Assembly (NCBI GenBank): GCA_013112715.1 | Contig: JABFGB010000028.1 | Location: 17,772-81,771, forward strand | Length of the DNA: 64,000 nucleotides | Direction: 5' to 3' | Origin: Chloroflexota bacterium | GTDB taxonomy: Bacteria; Chloroflexota; Anaerolineae; Aggregatilineales; J027 | The notes under the pieces: generated by a model | The model's input: only the letters and a program-made list of their open reading frames with translations | What the model was told of the DNA's origin: nothing | Database searches by the model: none | In this document: positions 27,183 through 35,458 of the stretch, in pieces | How positions within the stretch are numbered: the first letter of the stretch is position 1 | How the letters are laid out: every line of letters begins with the position of its first letter | Made by a program: the position numbers and the translations under genes

Positions 27183-27553
27183 GCTTGCTCTAATTGTTTT
27201 AAGGCGGTTTCTAATGAAAGTGTATCGAGTGTAACGGGGAACGGCCCTTGCTCCAAATCTTCGCCGCGATTGGCAGCCGCAATGACCGTCAGCATCCGTC
27301 TGGGAATGCGTAATTGGTCGTCCTCACTGTAGCGGTCAAAATTGACAGGCATCTCTCGATAATCAACGCCATTGGGTAAAGCTGTGCCATAAAACATTTC
27401 CTCAAACTGCTTTTGATAGGGAACACCGAAGTCAAACCGTAATAAATCTGGGCCTTTCTCATATTTTTGGGTGAAGCAGTGAAACGGGGTAGTATGAGAA
27501 CCTTTCGGGTCAAAGGAAGCGAAAGGGACGTTTATGGGGCGCTGGTTACCCAT
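27179..27553 (-). CDS. Hypothetical protein coupled to SDR gene
   Basis: A 124-residue protein with aromatic-rich segments ([25 protein letters not shown]) and a [16 protein letters not shown] stretch. No family recognised. The ATG at 27553 has a poor ribosome site, so the true start may be elsewhere or the N-terminus may be truncated. The four-base ATGA overlap with the SDR gene strongly suggests one transcript. Confidence 0.55.
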   Translation of the reverse strand: MGNQRPINVPFASFDPKGSHTTPFHCFTQKYEKGPDLLRFDFGVPYQKQFEEMFYGTALPNGVDYREMPVNFDRYSEDDQLRIPRRMLTVIAAANRGEDLEQGPFPVTLDTLSLETALKQLEQA

Positions 27554-28079
27554 TCCAAGTGGCTTACGGGTAGAGCAAATTCGAGCAAATGCCGAAGAAT
27601 GTCACCCTAAGCCCAATGCCCTCAGTGTCAAGAAGTCTCGCCGCGGATCTATCTTGTTTTGATTGGCAAACGTCTTGGCAATTGCAGAGACGGCGCTTTT
27701 TTTGTCCCGATCCAAGGTACCCCCAGTAGATGTTCGCCGAGCAACTTCCAGAAGTAGTCACACCATGCGAGCGACGGACGCGGCGATTTTTGCACGTTCA
27801 ACAACAAATTGGCTTGCTGTACGGGGAATGGCGGGACATCGGCTAACCCAGTTCTGTGAAACGACAGGTCTTTTTCTCGCAGTTTTTATCCCATAAAAAG
27901 ACAGCGCAAACGAATAGACGTATTTACCCAATGCGACGTAAAGCCCCTGCCTTTGGCATGGGGAGCGTCACCCTGCTTTCCCTTTGGGCCTATTTCATCG
28001 CGGGATATTGAGAAATCATGCGGCTTTGCGGTATGATAATAGTGGGTTTGTGGATGCTAACTTCAACAGGGGAAGGAAC
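27554..28079. other. Intergenic with possible coding relics
   Basis: No intact gene. On the minus strand between about 27600 and 27770 one frame reads TLDRDKKSAVSAIAKTF and ends FLTLRALGLG, which has coding character but no start or recognisable family, so it may be a gene remnant. The upstream region of the transporter operon (about 27900-28079) should hold its promoter; no convincing box was identified. Confidence 0.4.
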
Positions 28080-29687
28080 ATGAAAAATCATTCAGTATTT
28101 TTGATTGTTTTGTTATGCACAGTATTAGCCTCTGGAATTTCATCTCAAGTTGTTTTGCCTGCCACTGCGCAAGAAGAAAAACCCCAAATTATCATCGCCT
28201 ACGACGGCGACATTGATCACATTGAGTTGATGCAATTCCGTAGTGTCGCCGCTTATGATGCCACTGCCAACCTCTACGAGCCGTTAATCACCCAGACCGT
28301 AGTAGCCAATGACAGTGGAGAACTGGTTGGGCAAGCCGAGTTTGAAGGAGCAATTGCCGAAAGTTGGGAAGTCTCGGAAGATGGTACTGTTTTTACCTTC
28401 CATTTACGCCAAGACGCCAAATTTGCCGATGGCACACCTATCACCGCGAATGATTATAAGTACACGTTTGACCGCGCCATCACTGGGCCGGGATATTTGG
28501 CTCTGTTGACGCCCTTCATGGCGATTGACACTGCCGACCAAATCCAAGTTATTGATGACTACACTTTACAAATTACCACCAACCGCCCTGCTGCGCTGAC
28601 CGAAACCATTCTTGGGTTCCAAGTTTTCGGGGCCATCAGCCAAGCGACAGCTTCGGCAAATGCCACCGAGGAAGACCCTTGGGCCGAGCAATATTTCCAT
28701 CAAAATTCCAATTCGAGCGGGCCATATGTCATTACTGAATGGAATCAAGGTGTGGAATATGTCTTTGAACCCAATCCCAATTATTGGCGTGGGCCAGAGT
28801 TTTTCCAAAATTCCGCAACGATTTTCCGCGTCGTGCCAGAGGCCTCCACACGTGAGCAATTGCTCCGCGCCGGGGACGTGGATGTGGCATTGGGGATTCC
28901 ATTTAGCAGCCTTGATGCTTTGAAGCAGGACTCCAATATTGCCATTCATGCCATCCCAACCACCCGTATCTACCACCTCGGCATGAACAATAATGTCGCG
29001 CCGTTTGACGACGTGCGGGTACGCCAAGCGGTCTCGATGGCCGTTCCCTATGACGCGATTATTGAAAATGTATTGGCGGGCTATGGACAGCAGCCGAAGA
29101 GTCCAGTTTCAGTCGGGATGGAAGGGTATACCGATGAGTATTGGAGCTATGACGATGGCGACCTTGAGGCAGCACGGGCCTTGCTAGAAACGGCAGGCTA
29201 TGGCGATGGCTTTGAAATTGATCTGACCGTCCCACAGGAAGATCAAGGTCGGGTGGATGCCGCGACGTGGATTCAGGCCGGGTTAGCCGAAATTGGCATT
29301 ACCGTGAATATCAATGCTGTGCCAACCGCCCAGTTTTCTGAACTGCTCTATAGTCATGAACTGCCCTTCTTTATTGAGCAGTGGTATTCATGGGGCAATG
29401 ACCCGTTCTACCAATTGACCTTTAACCTCAAATGCGATGCGTTCCCGAACTACGTCAATTATTGCAATCCTGAAGTGGATGCCCTGATTGACGCCGGAAC
29501 GTTTAGCCGTGATCCGCAAGAACGGGCCGACCTGATCCGCCGCGCCCAACAAATCATTGTGGAAGAAGCACCTTGGGCGTTCCTCTATCAACCCGATTTG
29601 ATTATTGCAACTCGTTCCAATGTGACTGGGTTGGCTCTATTTAACGACCTAACCCTCCGTTACGCCTATCTGGGCAAAACTGAGTAA
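28080..29687 (+). CDS. ABC transporter solute-binding protein (family 5, peptide/nickel type)
   Basis: A 535-residue exported protein. The signal peptide (residues 1 to about 30) ends near PATAQ without a lipobox Cys. The mature protein has the SBP family 5 layout: AESWEVSEDGTVFTFHLR, FADGTPITANDYKYTFDRA, then SSGPYVITEW and NPNYWRG. It captures oligopeptides or similar solutes outside the membrane for the permeases encoded just downstream (6-bp gap). A close paralogue lies at 38017-39627. The ATG at 28080 follows GGAAGGAA. Confidence 0.94.
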   Translation: MKNHSVFLIVLLCTVLASGISSQVVLPATAQEEKPQIIIAYDGDIDHIELMQFRSVAAYDATANLYEPLITQTVVANDSGELVGQAEFEGAIAESWEVSEDGTVFTFHLRQDAKFADGTPITANDYKYTFDRAITGPGYLALLTPFMAIDTADQIQVIDDYTLQITTNRPAALTETILGFQVFGAISQATASANATEEDPWAEQYFHQNSNSSGPYVITEWNQGVEYVFEPNPNYWRGPEFFQNSATIFRVVPEASTREQLLRAGDVDVALGIPFSSLDALKQDSNIAIHAIPTTRIYHLGMNNNVAPFDDVRVRQAVSMAVPYDAIIENVLAGYGQQPKSPVSVGMEGYTDEYWSYDDGDLEAARALLETAGYGDGFEIDLTVPQEDQGRVDAATWIQAGLAEIGITVNINAVPTAQFSELLYSHELPFFIEQWYSWGNDPFYQLTFNLKCDAFPNYVNYCNPEVDALIDAGTFSRDPQERADLIRRAQQIIVEEAPWAFLYQPDLIIATRSNVTGLALFNDLTLRYAYLGKTE

Positions 29688-29693
29688 GTTCAC

Positions 29694-30788
29694 TTGACCA
29701 CTACACCGGATACCGGAGCGACGGACCAGTCCCCGTCGCTCTGGTTGAGCTTTTGGGCAATTCTTCGCTCCAATCCACTTTTTCGCTATTTGCTCCGCCG
29801 TTTGGGATTGGCGGTGCTGGCGCTGGTTGGAGTCATAGGGGTTGCCTTTTTTTTGACCAGTGTGCTACCGGGAAATCCAGCGGTGGTACGGGCCGGGCCT
29901 TTGGCAAATGAGGAACGTATCGAAAGATATGAAAGGGAAATGGGGCTGGATCGGCCACTGGTTGTCCAATTCGCCGATTATGTAGTGCATCTCGCGCAGG
30001 GCGACTTGGGCGAAAGTTGGTCGAGCCGTCAGCCTGCCCAAGATGAATTAAGAGCGCGTATCCCCGCTACGGTTGAGCTAGGAATTGTGGCTTTTGGGTT
30101 GACATTGGCGATCAGCCTGCCGCTTGGCATTTTGGCGGCGGTTTATCAGGGAACTATTATTGACTGGGTGATTCGGCTTTTTGCCACCTTTGGAGCGTCG
30201 GTTGCTCTGTTTTGGCTGGCGTTGATCGGCATCCACCTTTTTTATTATGAATGGGATATTGCCCCGCCCCCACTAGATCGCTTGACGATCGGCACTGAAG
30301 AGCCGCCCAGTGTGACGGGCCTTTTTACGATTGACAGTCTATTGGCCGGTGATATAAAGACCTGCCGTGATGCCCTCAACCATCTATGGCTGCCCGCTAT
30401 GACCTTAGCCCTTGTGGTCAGCGCCCCTATGACCAAAATGATCCGGTCTGCTATGTTAGAAACCCTCGATAAAGATTTTATCCGCACGGCTCGGGCGGTC
30501 GGGCTGCCACCGCGCACCATCATTCTGGTAGATGCCCTCCGCAGTGCCTTTATTCCGGTACTAACCACCTCCGGTATCGTCTTTGGGTATCTCGTGGCAG
30601 GCAATGTCATTGTGGAACGTGTTTTTTCATGGGCGGGAGTTGGGCAATATGTCTGGCAAGCGTTGGACGCCAATAATCTGAATGCAGTACGTGGTTTTAT
30701 TTTGCTTATCGCCGTGGTTTATATCGTGCTCAATCTCGTGATTGATTTACTGTATAGTCTGCTTGATCCACGTATTCGGCTCAATTAA
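29694..30788 (+). CDS. ABC transporter permease (DppB-like)
   Basis: A 364-residue inner-membrane protein with six or so membrane helices. The first (RRLGLAVLALVGVIGVAFFL) is followed by the LPGNPA motif typical of DppB/OppB/NikB. A coupling-helix EAA loop appears as RTARAVGLPPRTIILVDALR. The frame starts with TTG and has a 35-residue cytosolic N-terminal extension compared with most family members. No good ribosome site is visible, so the exact start is uncertain. Pairs with the next gene to form the channel. Confidence 0.92.
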   Translation: MTTTPDTGATDQSPSLWLSFWAILRSNPLFRYLLRRLGLAVLALVGVIGVAFFLTSVLPGNPAVVRAGPLANEERIERYEREMGLDRPLVVQFADYVVHLAQGDLGESWSSRQPAQDELRARIPATVELGIVAFGLTLAISLPLGILAAVYQGTIIDWVIRLFATFGASVALFWLALIGIHLFYYEWDIAPPPLDRLTIGTEEPPSVTGLFTIDSLLAGDIKTCRDALNHLWLPAMTLALVVSAPMTKMIRSAMLETLDKDFIRTARAVGLPPRTIILVDALRSAFIPVLTTSGIVFGYLVAGNVIVERVFSWAGVGQYVWQALDANNLNAVRGFILLIAVVYIVLNLVIDLLYSLLDPRIRLN

Positions 30789-31598
30789 ATGTTGCACTTG
30801 CTGCTGCGTCATTTCACTTTACTTTTGGGAAGTACCCTCCTGATCGGGTTTATCGGGGTGGCATGGATCGGCCCGACCCAGATGAAATATGAACCAGAGA
30901 AAGTCTCACGCAACACCTATGAAAGACCCTCCAAAGACTACCCCTTTGGGACGGATAAATTTGGACGAGATATTCAGACCCGGGTGGTTCACGCGACTCA
31001 ACTAGACTTGCGGATTGCCTTTACAGTAGCCCTCATCTCTTTTGCGGTTGGGTCGGTCATCGGCGCAATTGTGGGCTATTATGGTGACTGGCTCGATGCC
31101 ATTGTGATGCGCGGGGTTGACGTTCTGTTTGCTTTTCCCTCGTTTCTTTTGGCAATGGTCATTACTGGCGTGTTGGGCGACAGCGAACGAAACGTCATTA
31201 CGGCGGTGACTATCGCCTATATCCCCTATTTTGTACGGCTCACACGGGGGCAAATGTTAACCGTTCGCACCCTACCCTATGCCGATGCCGCCATTAGTAT
31301 CGGCAATCCGAGTTGGCGGGTGGCGCTGATTCATTTGTTGCCCAATACACTCGCTCCATCATTAGTCCAAATGTCTATGGTGGCGGGGTGGGCGATCTTG
31401 GACACGGCAGGTTTGGCATTTCTGGGCTTGGGCATTACATCGCCAACCGCCGAATGGGGCGTTATGATTTCTGAGGGAGCACAACGCATTACCACCGGGG
31501 AGTGGTGGATGTGGCTCTATCCCGGTGCGGCGTTGGTCTTGGCGGCCTTTGCTTTTAACCTTATTGGCGATGGCCTACGTAATCTCTTGCAGCAGTAG
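30789..31598 (+). CDS. ABC transporter permease (DppC-like)
   Basis: A 269-residue permease beginning directly after the DppB-like stop. It has an N-terminal helix, the YPFGTDKFGRDIQTRV signature of DppC/OppC, and the EAA-type loop DAAISIGNPSWRVALIHLLPN in the second half. Five to six membrane helices. It forms a heterodimeric pore with the DppB-like partner for peptide or nickel-type import. Confidence 0.93.
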   Translation: MLHLLLRHFTLLLGSTLLIGFIGVAWIGPTQMKYEPEKVSRNTYERPSKDYPFGTDKFGRDIQTRVVHATQLDLRIAFTVALISFAVGSVIGAIVGYYGDWLDAIVMRGVDVLFAFPSFLLAMVITGVLGDSERNVITAVTIAYIPYFVRLTRGQMLTVRTLPYADAAISIGNPSWRVALIHLLPNTLAPSLVQMSMVAGWAILDTAGLAFLGLGITSPTAEWGVMISEGAQRITTGEWWMWLYPGAALVLAAFAFNLIGDGLRNLLQQ

Positions 31599-31610
31599 GG
31601 GCAGATGGAT

Positions 31611-32426
31611 ATGACCGAGCCGCTACTTGCTCTCGAAAATTTATCCGTGACGATCACTGATAATCGAGGTCAATCCAAGCCCATTTTACAAGGCGTCTCG
31701 TTTGAGATTTATCCGAATGAGGTCATGGGGCTGGTTGGAGAAAGTGGCTCTGGTAAATCCATGACCGCTCTCGCCATTATGGGACTGCTGCCCCGCCGAG
31801 CCAAGCCTCAGAGTGGGCATATTTGGTTTAATGGGCACGATTTACTCACCCTCTCCAAACGTGAATGGTATGCAGTGCGTGGGTCACAGCTTGCGATGAT
31901 TTTTCAGAATCCACGCGCCGCCCTGAATCCCCTTATGCGGGTGGGTCAACAAGTGGCGCGGGTGGTCAGGCTTCATCAATCACTCAAAAAACGTGCCGCC
32001 TATGAAAAAGCGCTGGATTTGTTGCAGCAGGTTGGTATCCCCGATAGCCAAACACGGGCACGGGCTTATCCACATCAACTTAGTGGAGGCATGGCCCAAC
32101 GGGTGCTGATTGCCATGATGCTGGCGTGCCAACCGCGCTTATTGATTGCCGATGAGCCAACCACTGGGTTGGACGTGACCATTCAGGCCCAAATTTTTGA
32201 GTTGATTAAAACCATTCAGGCTGAATTTGGAACCACGCTATTGTTGATTACCCATGATTTGGGGGTGGTGAGCGAGGTCTGTCAGCGGGTGGCGGTCATG
32301 CAAGACGGCAAAATTCAAGAAGTAGCGACCGTCGGGGAGCTTTTTGCCCATCCCCAGCACCCCTATACCCAGCATCTCATGAATACCCTTTTGCGTGTAG
32401 ACCGTCCAACAAATAGTAGGGCCTAA
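31611..32426 (+). CDS. ABC transporter ATPase (DppD-like)
   Basis: A 271-residue ATPase with Walker [13 protein letters not shown]-loop [15 protein letters not shown] signature LSGGMAQRV, Walker [13 protein letters not shown] and the H-loop ITHDLG. The QNPRxALNP and C-terminal HPYTQ segments are typical of DppD/OppD. The ATG at 31611 is chosen because GGGG lies nine bases upstream; an in-frame ATG at 31605 is only three bases from it. Powers import with the partner ATPase. Confidence 0.94.
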   Translation: MTEPLLALENLSVTITDNRGQSKPILQGVSFEIYPNEVMGLVGESGSGKSMTALAIMGLLPRRAKPQSGHIWFNGHDLLTLSKREWYAVRGSQLAMIFQNPRAALNPLMRVGQQVARVVRLHQSLKKRAAYEKALDLLQQVGIPDSQTRARAYPHQLSGGMAQRVLIAMMLACQPRLLIADEPTTGLDVTIQAQIFELIKTIQAEFGTTLLLITHDLGVVSEVCQRVAVMQDGKIQEVATVGELFAHPQHPYTQHLMNTLLRVDRPTNSRA

Positions 32427-32429
32427 GCG

Positions 32430-33389
32430 ATGACCGAACCCATCCTCCGCGTTGAACATCTCGTCAAACACTTTCGGGAAGGGCGGCACACGATTCATGC
32501 GGTGAATGATGTCAGTTTTGAAGTCTATCCGGGCGAGGCAGTCGCCGTGGTCGGGGAAAGTGGCAGCGGAAAATCCACCATGGCGCGGTGCATCATCCGA
32601 CTAGAAAGGCCCACCGCAGGCCGAATTGTATTTAATGGCGAAGACATTACCCATCATTCAGCCCGACAAATGCGCCCAGCGCGTCGGATGCTGCAAATGG
32701 TATTTCAGGATACCCACGAATCGCTCAACCCGCTTTTTTCCGTCCGCCGTATCCTGCGCGAACCCCTTATTTTACATGGCCTGAATCACGATAAAACACA
32801 GATACTTGGGGCGCTTGAAAAAGTCAAACTCGACCAAAACCATCTGGGCCGCCGTCCACATCAATTAAGTGGGGGACAAAAACAACGGGTGGGTATGGCG
32901 CGGGCCATGATTACCCGCCCGCAATTTGTGGTGCTCGACGAACCCACCGCCTCATTGGATATGTCGCTGCGGCTGCAAACCCTGAATTTGTTGCGCGAAT
33001 TGCAGCGCGAATTGAACATGGCCTACCTGTTTATCTCCCATGACCTGAGCACCGTGCGCCATTTATGTGACCGAGTGTTGGTGATGTATCTAGGGCGAAT
33101 TGTCGAGGCGGGTCGGGTCGAAGATGTTTTTGACCACCCCCGCCATGTTTATACGCAGGCGCTCCTTTCCGCCATTCCTATACCTGATCCGACTATTCAA
33201 CGCCAGCGGTTGTTATTGTCGGGCGAAACCCCAAGTACAAGGCAGTTAAAACCGGGCTGTGGTCTGCAAGATCGCTGTCCCCATGTCTCCGCCGAGTGCC
33301 GTGTGCCCATCCCTTTTTATAAAGTGAGCGATGGGCATGTCGCGGCCTGTCGTCTGGCAAAACCCCCTATCATTGAGGAGAAGTTATGA
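32430..33389 (+). CDS. ABC transporter ATPase (DppF/OppF-like)
   Basis: A 319-residue ATPase with Walker [12 protein letters not shown], signature LSGGQKQRVG, Walker B FVVLDEPTASLD and H-loop FISHDLSTV. The C-terminal oligopeptide-transporter extension contains GCGLQDRCPHVSAEC, whose Cys cluster in OppF/DppF proteins can hold an iron-sulfur cluster. It starts 3 bp after the DppD-like stop and its end overlaps the next gene by four bases. Confidence 0.94.
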   Translation: MTEPILRVEHLVKHFREGRHTIHAVNDVSFEVYPGEAVAVVGESGSGKSTMARCIIRLERPTAGRIVFNGEDITHHSARQMRPARRMLQMVFQDTHESLNPLFSVRRILREPLILHGLNHDKTQILGALEKVKLDQNHLGRRPHQLSGGQKQRVGMARAMITRPQFVVLDEPTASLDMSLRLQTLNLLRELQRELNMAYLFISHDLSTVRHLCDRVLVMYLGRIVEAGRVEDVFDHPRHVYTQALLSAIPIPDPTIQRQRLLLSGETPSTRQLKPGCGLQDRCPHVSAECRVPIPFYKVSDGHVAACRLAKPPIIEEKL

Positions 33390-34150
33390 CCAATTCACAA
33401 CCTTTGTTCGGCAAGACGGCCCTTATTACAGGTGCATCGCGCAATCTAGGCGCGGTCACGGCGCTGACCCTTGCGGCACACGGCGCGAGTGTCGTGGTGC
33501 ATTATCAAAAATCCGTAGAGGCGGCCCAAGCAGTGGCAGATGCAGCAGCGGCCTATGGATCACCCGCTTACCTTGTCAAAGGCGACCTTGCCGATAGCAA
33601 GGCCGTGCGAGGGATGGTGGAAAATGCGCTTGAACAGTTGGGCAGGCCGATTGATATTTTGGTCAACAACGCTGGGCCATTTAATGCCGACCCATTTGCG
33701 TTATTGGCCGAAGCCGAATGGGATAGGGTACTGAATGTTAATCTAAAGGCGGCCTATCTGACGACCCAACTGGTTGTGCCGGGTATGCGGGCCAATGGGT
33801 GGGGACGTATTATTAATGTTTCAGCGGGGTCGGCCTATATTCGTAATCATGGCATTTACGGATTGGCAAAAAACGCCTTGATTACTTTAACCGAGGCATT
33901 GGCGTTGGAATTGGGGCCAGAAATTACGGTGAATGCCGTCGCCCCCGGTCAAATTGCGGAAAGTGGGCCAGATATTAGTGCCATAGACCCCACATTTGTG
34001 GATCGGGCGATTGCCCATTCTCCCGGTGGACGCCTCCCAACCCGTCAAGAGGTTGCTAATCTCATCAGTTGGTTATGCAGCCCGATGGCGGACATGATTA
34101 CTGGCGAGACCATCCCCGTTGATGCAGGGTGGCGGTTTAATCGGTTTTAG
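33386..34150 (+). CDS. SDR-family oxidoreductase linked to ABC operon
   Basis: A 254-residue classical SDR: ITGASRNLGAVTA (nucleotide binding), LVNNAGPF, and the catalytic INVSAGSAY plus YGLAKNALI. It ends in the usual ITGETIPVDAGW. Its ATG overlaps the DppF-like TGA by four bases, so it is translated with the transporter and may act on the imported substrate. Distinct from the SDR at 26430. The tail overlaps the convergent response-regulator stop by 4 bp. Confidence 0.92.
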   Translation: MTNSQPLFGKTALITGASRNLGAVTALTLAAHGASVVVHYQKSVEAAQAVADAAAAYGSPAYLVKGDLADSKAVRGMVENALEQLGRPIDILVNNAGPFNADPFALLAEAEWDRVLNVNLKAAYLTTQLVVPGMRANGWGRIINVSAGSAYIRNHGIYGLAKNALITLTEALALELGPEITVNAVAPGQIAESGPDISAIDPTFVDRAIAHSPGGRLPTRQEVANLISWLCSPMADMITGETIPVDAGWRFNRF

Positions 34151-34533
34151 CCCACTTCCCAGACCGCCTGATTATTCAAAATGCGGTGTAACTGATCGGC
34201 AAAGCGATTGCTGTTTAGCGGCTTGCCAAGAAAGCTGTGAAAGCCGAGTTTGCGGGCTACGTTGATTTCACTGATGTGGACGGTGTAGGCCACAATTGGC
34301 ACAGCGCTGGCTCTGGGGTCAGACATGAGATATTCAAACACTTCATAGCCCGTCGCGTCTGGCATCTCAAGATCGAGGAAAATGATGCTGATTTGCGGCA
34401 GATGACCCAGTTCATCCCCGATGGTGCTTAGATCAATGACGATAGTTGAACTGACATTTTCAGCGGCCAGTAAACTTGCCAAGACCTCCGCATTATAGGG
34501 ATTATCTTCGATGATGAGGGCATGGTTGCTCAT
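34147..34533 (-). CDS. Stand-alone response-regulator receiver
   Basis: A 128-residue CheY-like domain with no output domain. The acidic pocket is in LIIEDNPYNAEV, the phospho-acceptor Asp in IIFLDLEMPDATG (about residue 53), with Thr in AYTVHIS and Lys in LGKPLNS. It would relay phosphate or bind a target when phosphorylated. Last of three receiver genes downstream of one sensor kinase on the same strand. Confidence 0.9.
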   Translation of the reverse strand: MSNHALIIEDNPYNAEVLASLLAAENVSSTIVIDLSTIGDELGHLPQISIIFLDLEMPDATGYEVFEYLMSDPRASAVPIVAYTVHISEINVARKLGFHSFLGKPLNSNRFADQLHRILNNQAVWEVG

Positions 34534-34555
34534 AAAAGACTCGTCCTTCCGATGG

Positions 34556-34969
34556 TTATGACAAATTATCCCAATTCCAATCCGCTTGGCCTTCTAACAC
34601 CGCCAATATCTGTCGTTCAAATATGCCAAGTCGGACAGGCTTACTGATAAATGCAGCAAAACCTTTGCGCCGTGTCTTGGGCAGTTCAGTGGCCGGGTCA
34701 GCGGCTGTCACCGCCACAATTGGAATATTGGAAAAACTAGCGTCTTGCCGAATATGATCAAATATATCATACCCTGTGACCCCATTGGGAAACATCAAAT
34801 CGAGGAGAATCAAATCAATCGGCATAAACGCATTAAGGCGTTGTATAGTATCCTGCCCCCAACGTTCATAACCTGTATGTGCCCCTTGCTGCTGCAAAAT
34901 TGTTGCCATAATCGCATAGTTGTTGACATTATCCTCAACAATAAATATGCGCTTGTCATTCAGTAACAT
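34556..34969 (-). CDS. Stand-alone response-regulator receiver
   Basis: A 137-residue receiver with FIVEDNVNNYAIMATIL, the phospho-acceptor Asp in LILLDLMFPNGVTG, VAVTAADP and the Lys in FISKPVR. The ATG at 34969, ten bases after AGGA, gives a normal receiver N-terminus; a longer in-frame version would add 17 atypical residues. Middle gene of the kinase-receiver cassette. Confidence 0.88.
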   Translation of the reverse strand: MLLNDKRIFIVEDNVNNYAIMATILQQQGAHTGYERWGQDTIQRLNAFMPIDLILLDLMFPNGVTGYDIFDHIRQDASFSNIPIVAVTAADPATELPKTRRKGFAAFISKPVRLGIFERQILAVLEGQADWNWDNLS

Positions 34970-35004
34970 GGACGACCATCCTTTGTTTTGTAGTCTCTGT
35001 CCAA

Positions 35005-35448
35005 CTAACTGATGTGCCATACCTGTTCGCCATTGAGAATGCGGTGCAAAAGGTCGGGGAAATCCCGCTGGCTGATGGGTTTGGCAATGACGCCATCAAA
35101 ACCTGCACTGCGGAGCTTGCGCACTTCATCGCTCATCACACTGGCGGTCAAGGCTATGATTTTGACTGCCCGATATTCTTCATGTTGGCGAATCAACTCC
35201 AATAACTGAAACCCATTCATCGGCAACATATGAATATCCAGCAAAAAGAGCTCGGGTTTATAGGGTAGGCTGGCGAGGCGCTCTTCAAAACGATCACTTG
35301 CTTCCATCAGCATGAGCCGTTCGAAGCCCAATACCTCCGTCACGATTATTTTCATGACCTCACGGCTTAACATATCATCCTCGACATATAGGATGGCTGG
35401 ATTAGAAGCCACTTTTCCAGCAGATTCGAGGTTTTGATCCGCACTCAT
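35005..35448 (-). CDS. Stand-alone response-regulator receiver
   Basis: A 147-residue receiver: LYVEDDMLSREVMKIIV, phospho-acceptor Asp in LFLLDIHMLPMNG, ALTASVMSDEV and Lys in VIAKPIS. The ATG at 35448 has AGG seven bases upstream. An earlier ATG at 35472 would overlap the kinase by 14 bp and cannot be excluded. It lies only 10 bp after the kinase stop, so it is probably the first acceptor in the pathway. Confidence 0.88.
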   Translation of the reverse strand: MSADQNLESAGKVASNPAILYVEDDMLSREVMKIIVTEVLGFERLMLMEASDRFEERLASLPYKPELFLLDIHMLPMNGFQLLELIRQHEEYRAVKIIALTASVMSDEVRKLRSAGFDGVIAKPISQRDFPDLLHRILNGEQVWHIS

Positions 35449-35458
35449 GTTATACCTA

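Noticed and set aside
27663..27896. A 77-codon plus-strand gene before the transporter operon
   Set aside because: Composition is Ser/Thr/Arg-rich like antisense shadows, with no ribosome site or family match; any relic here is more convincing on the minus strand.
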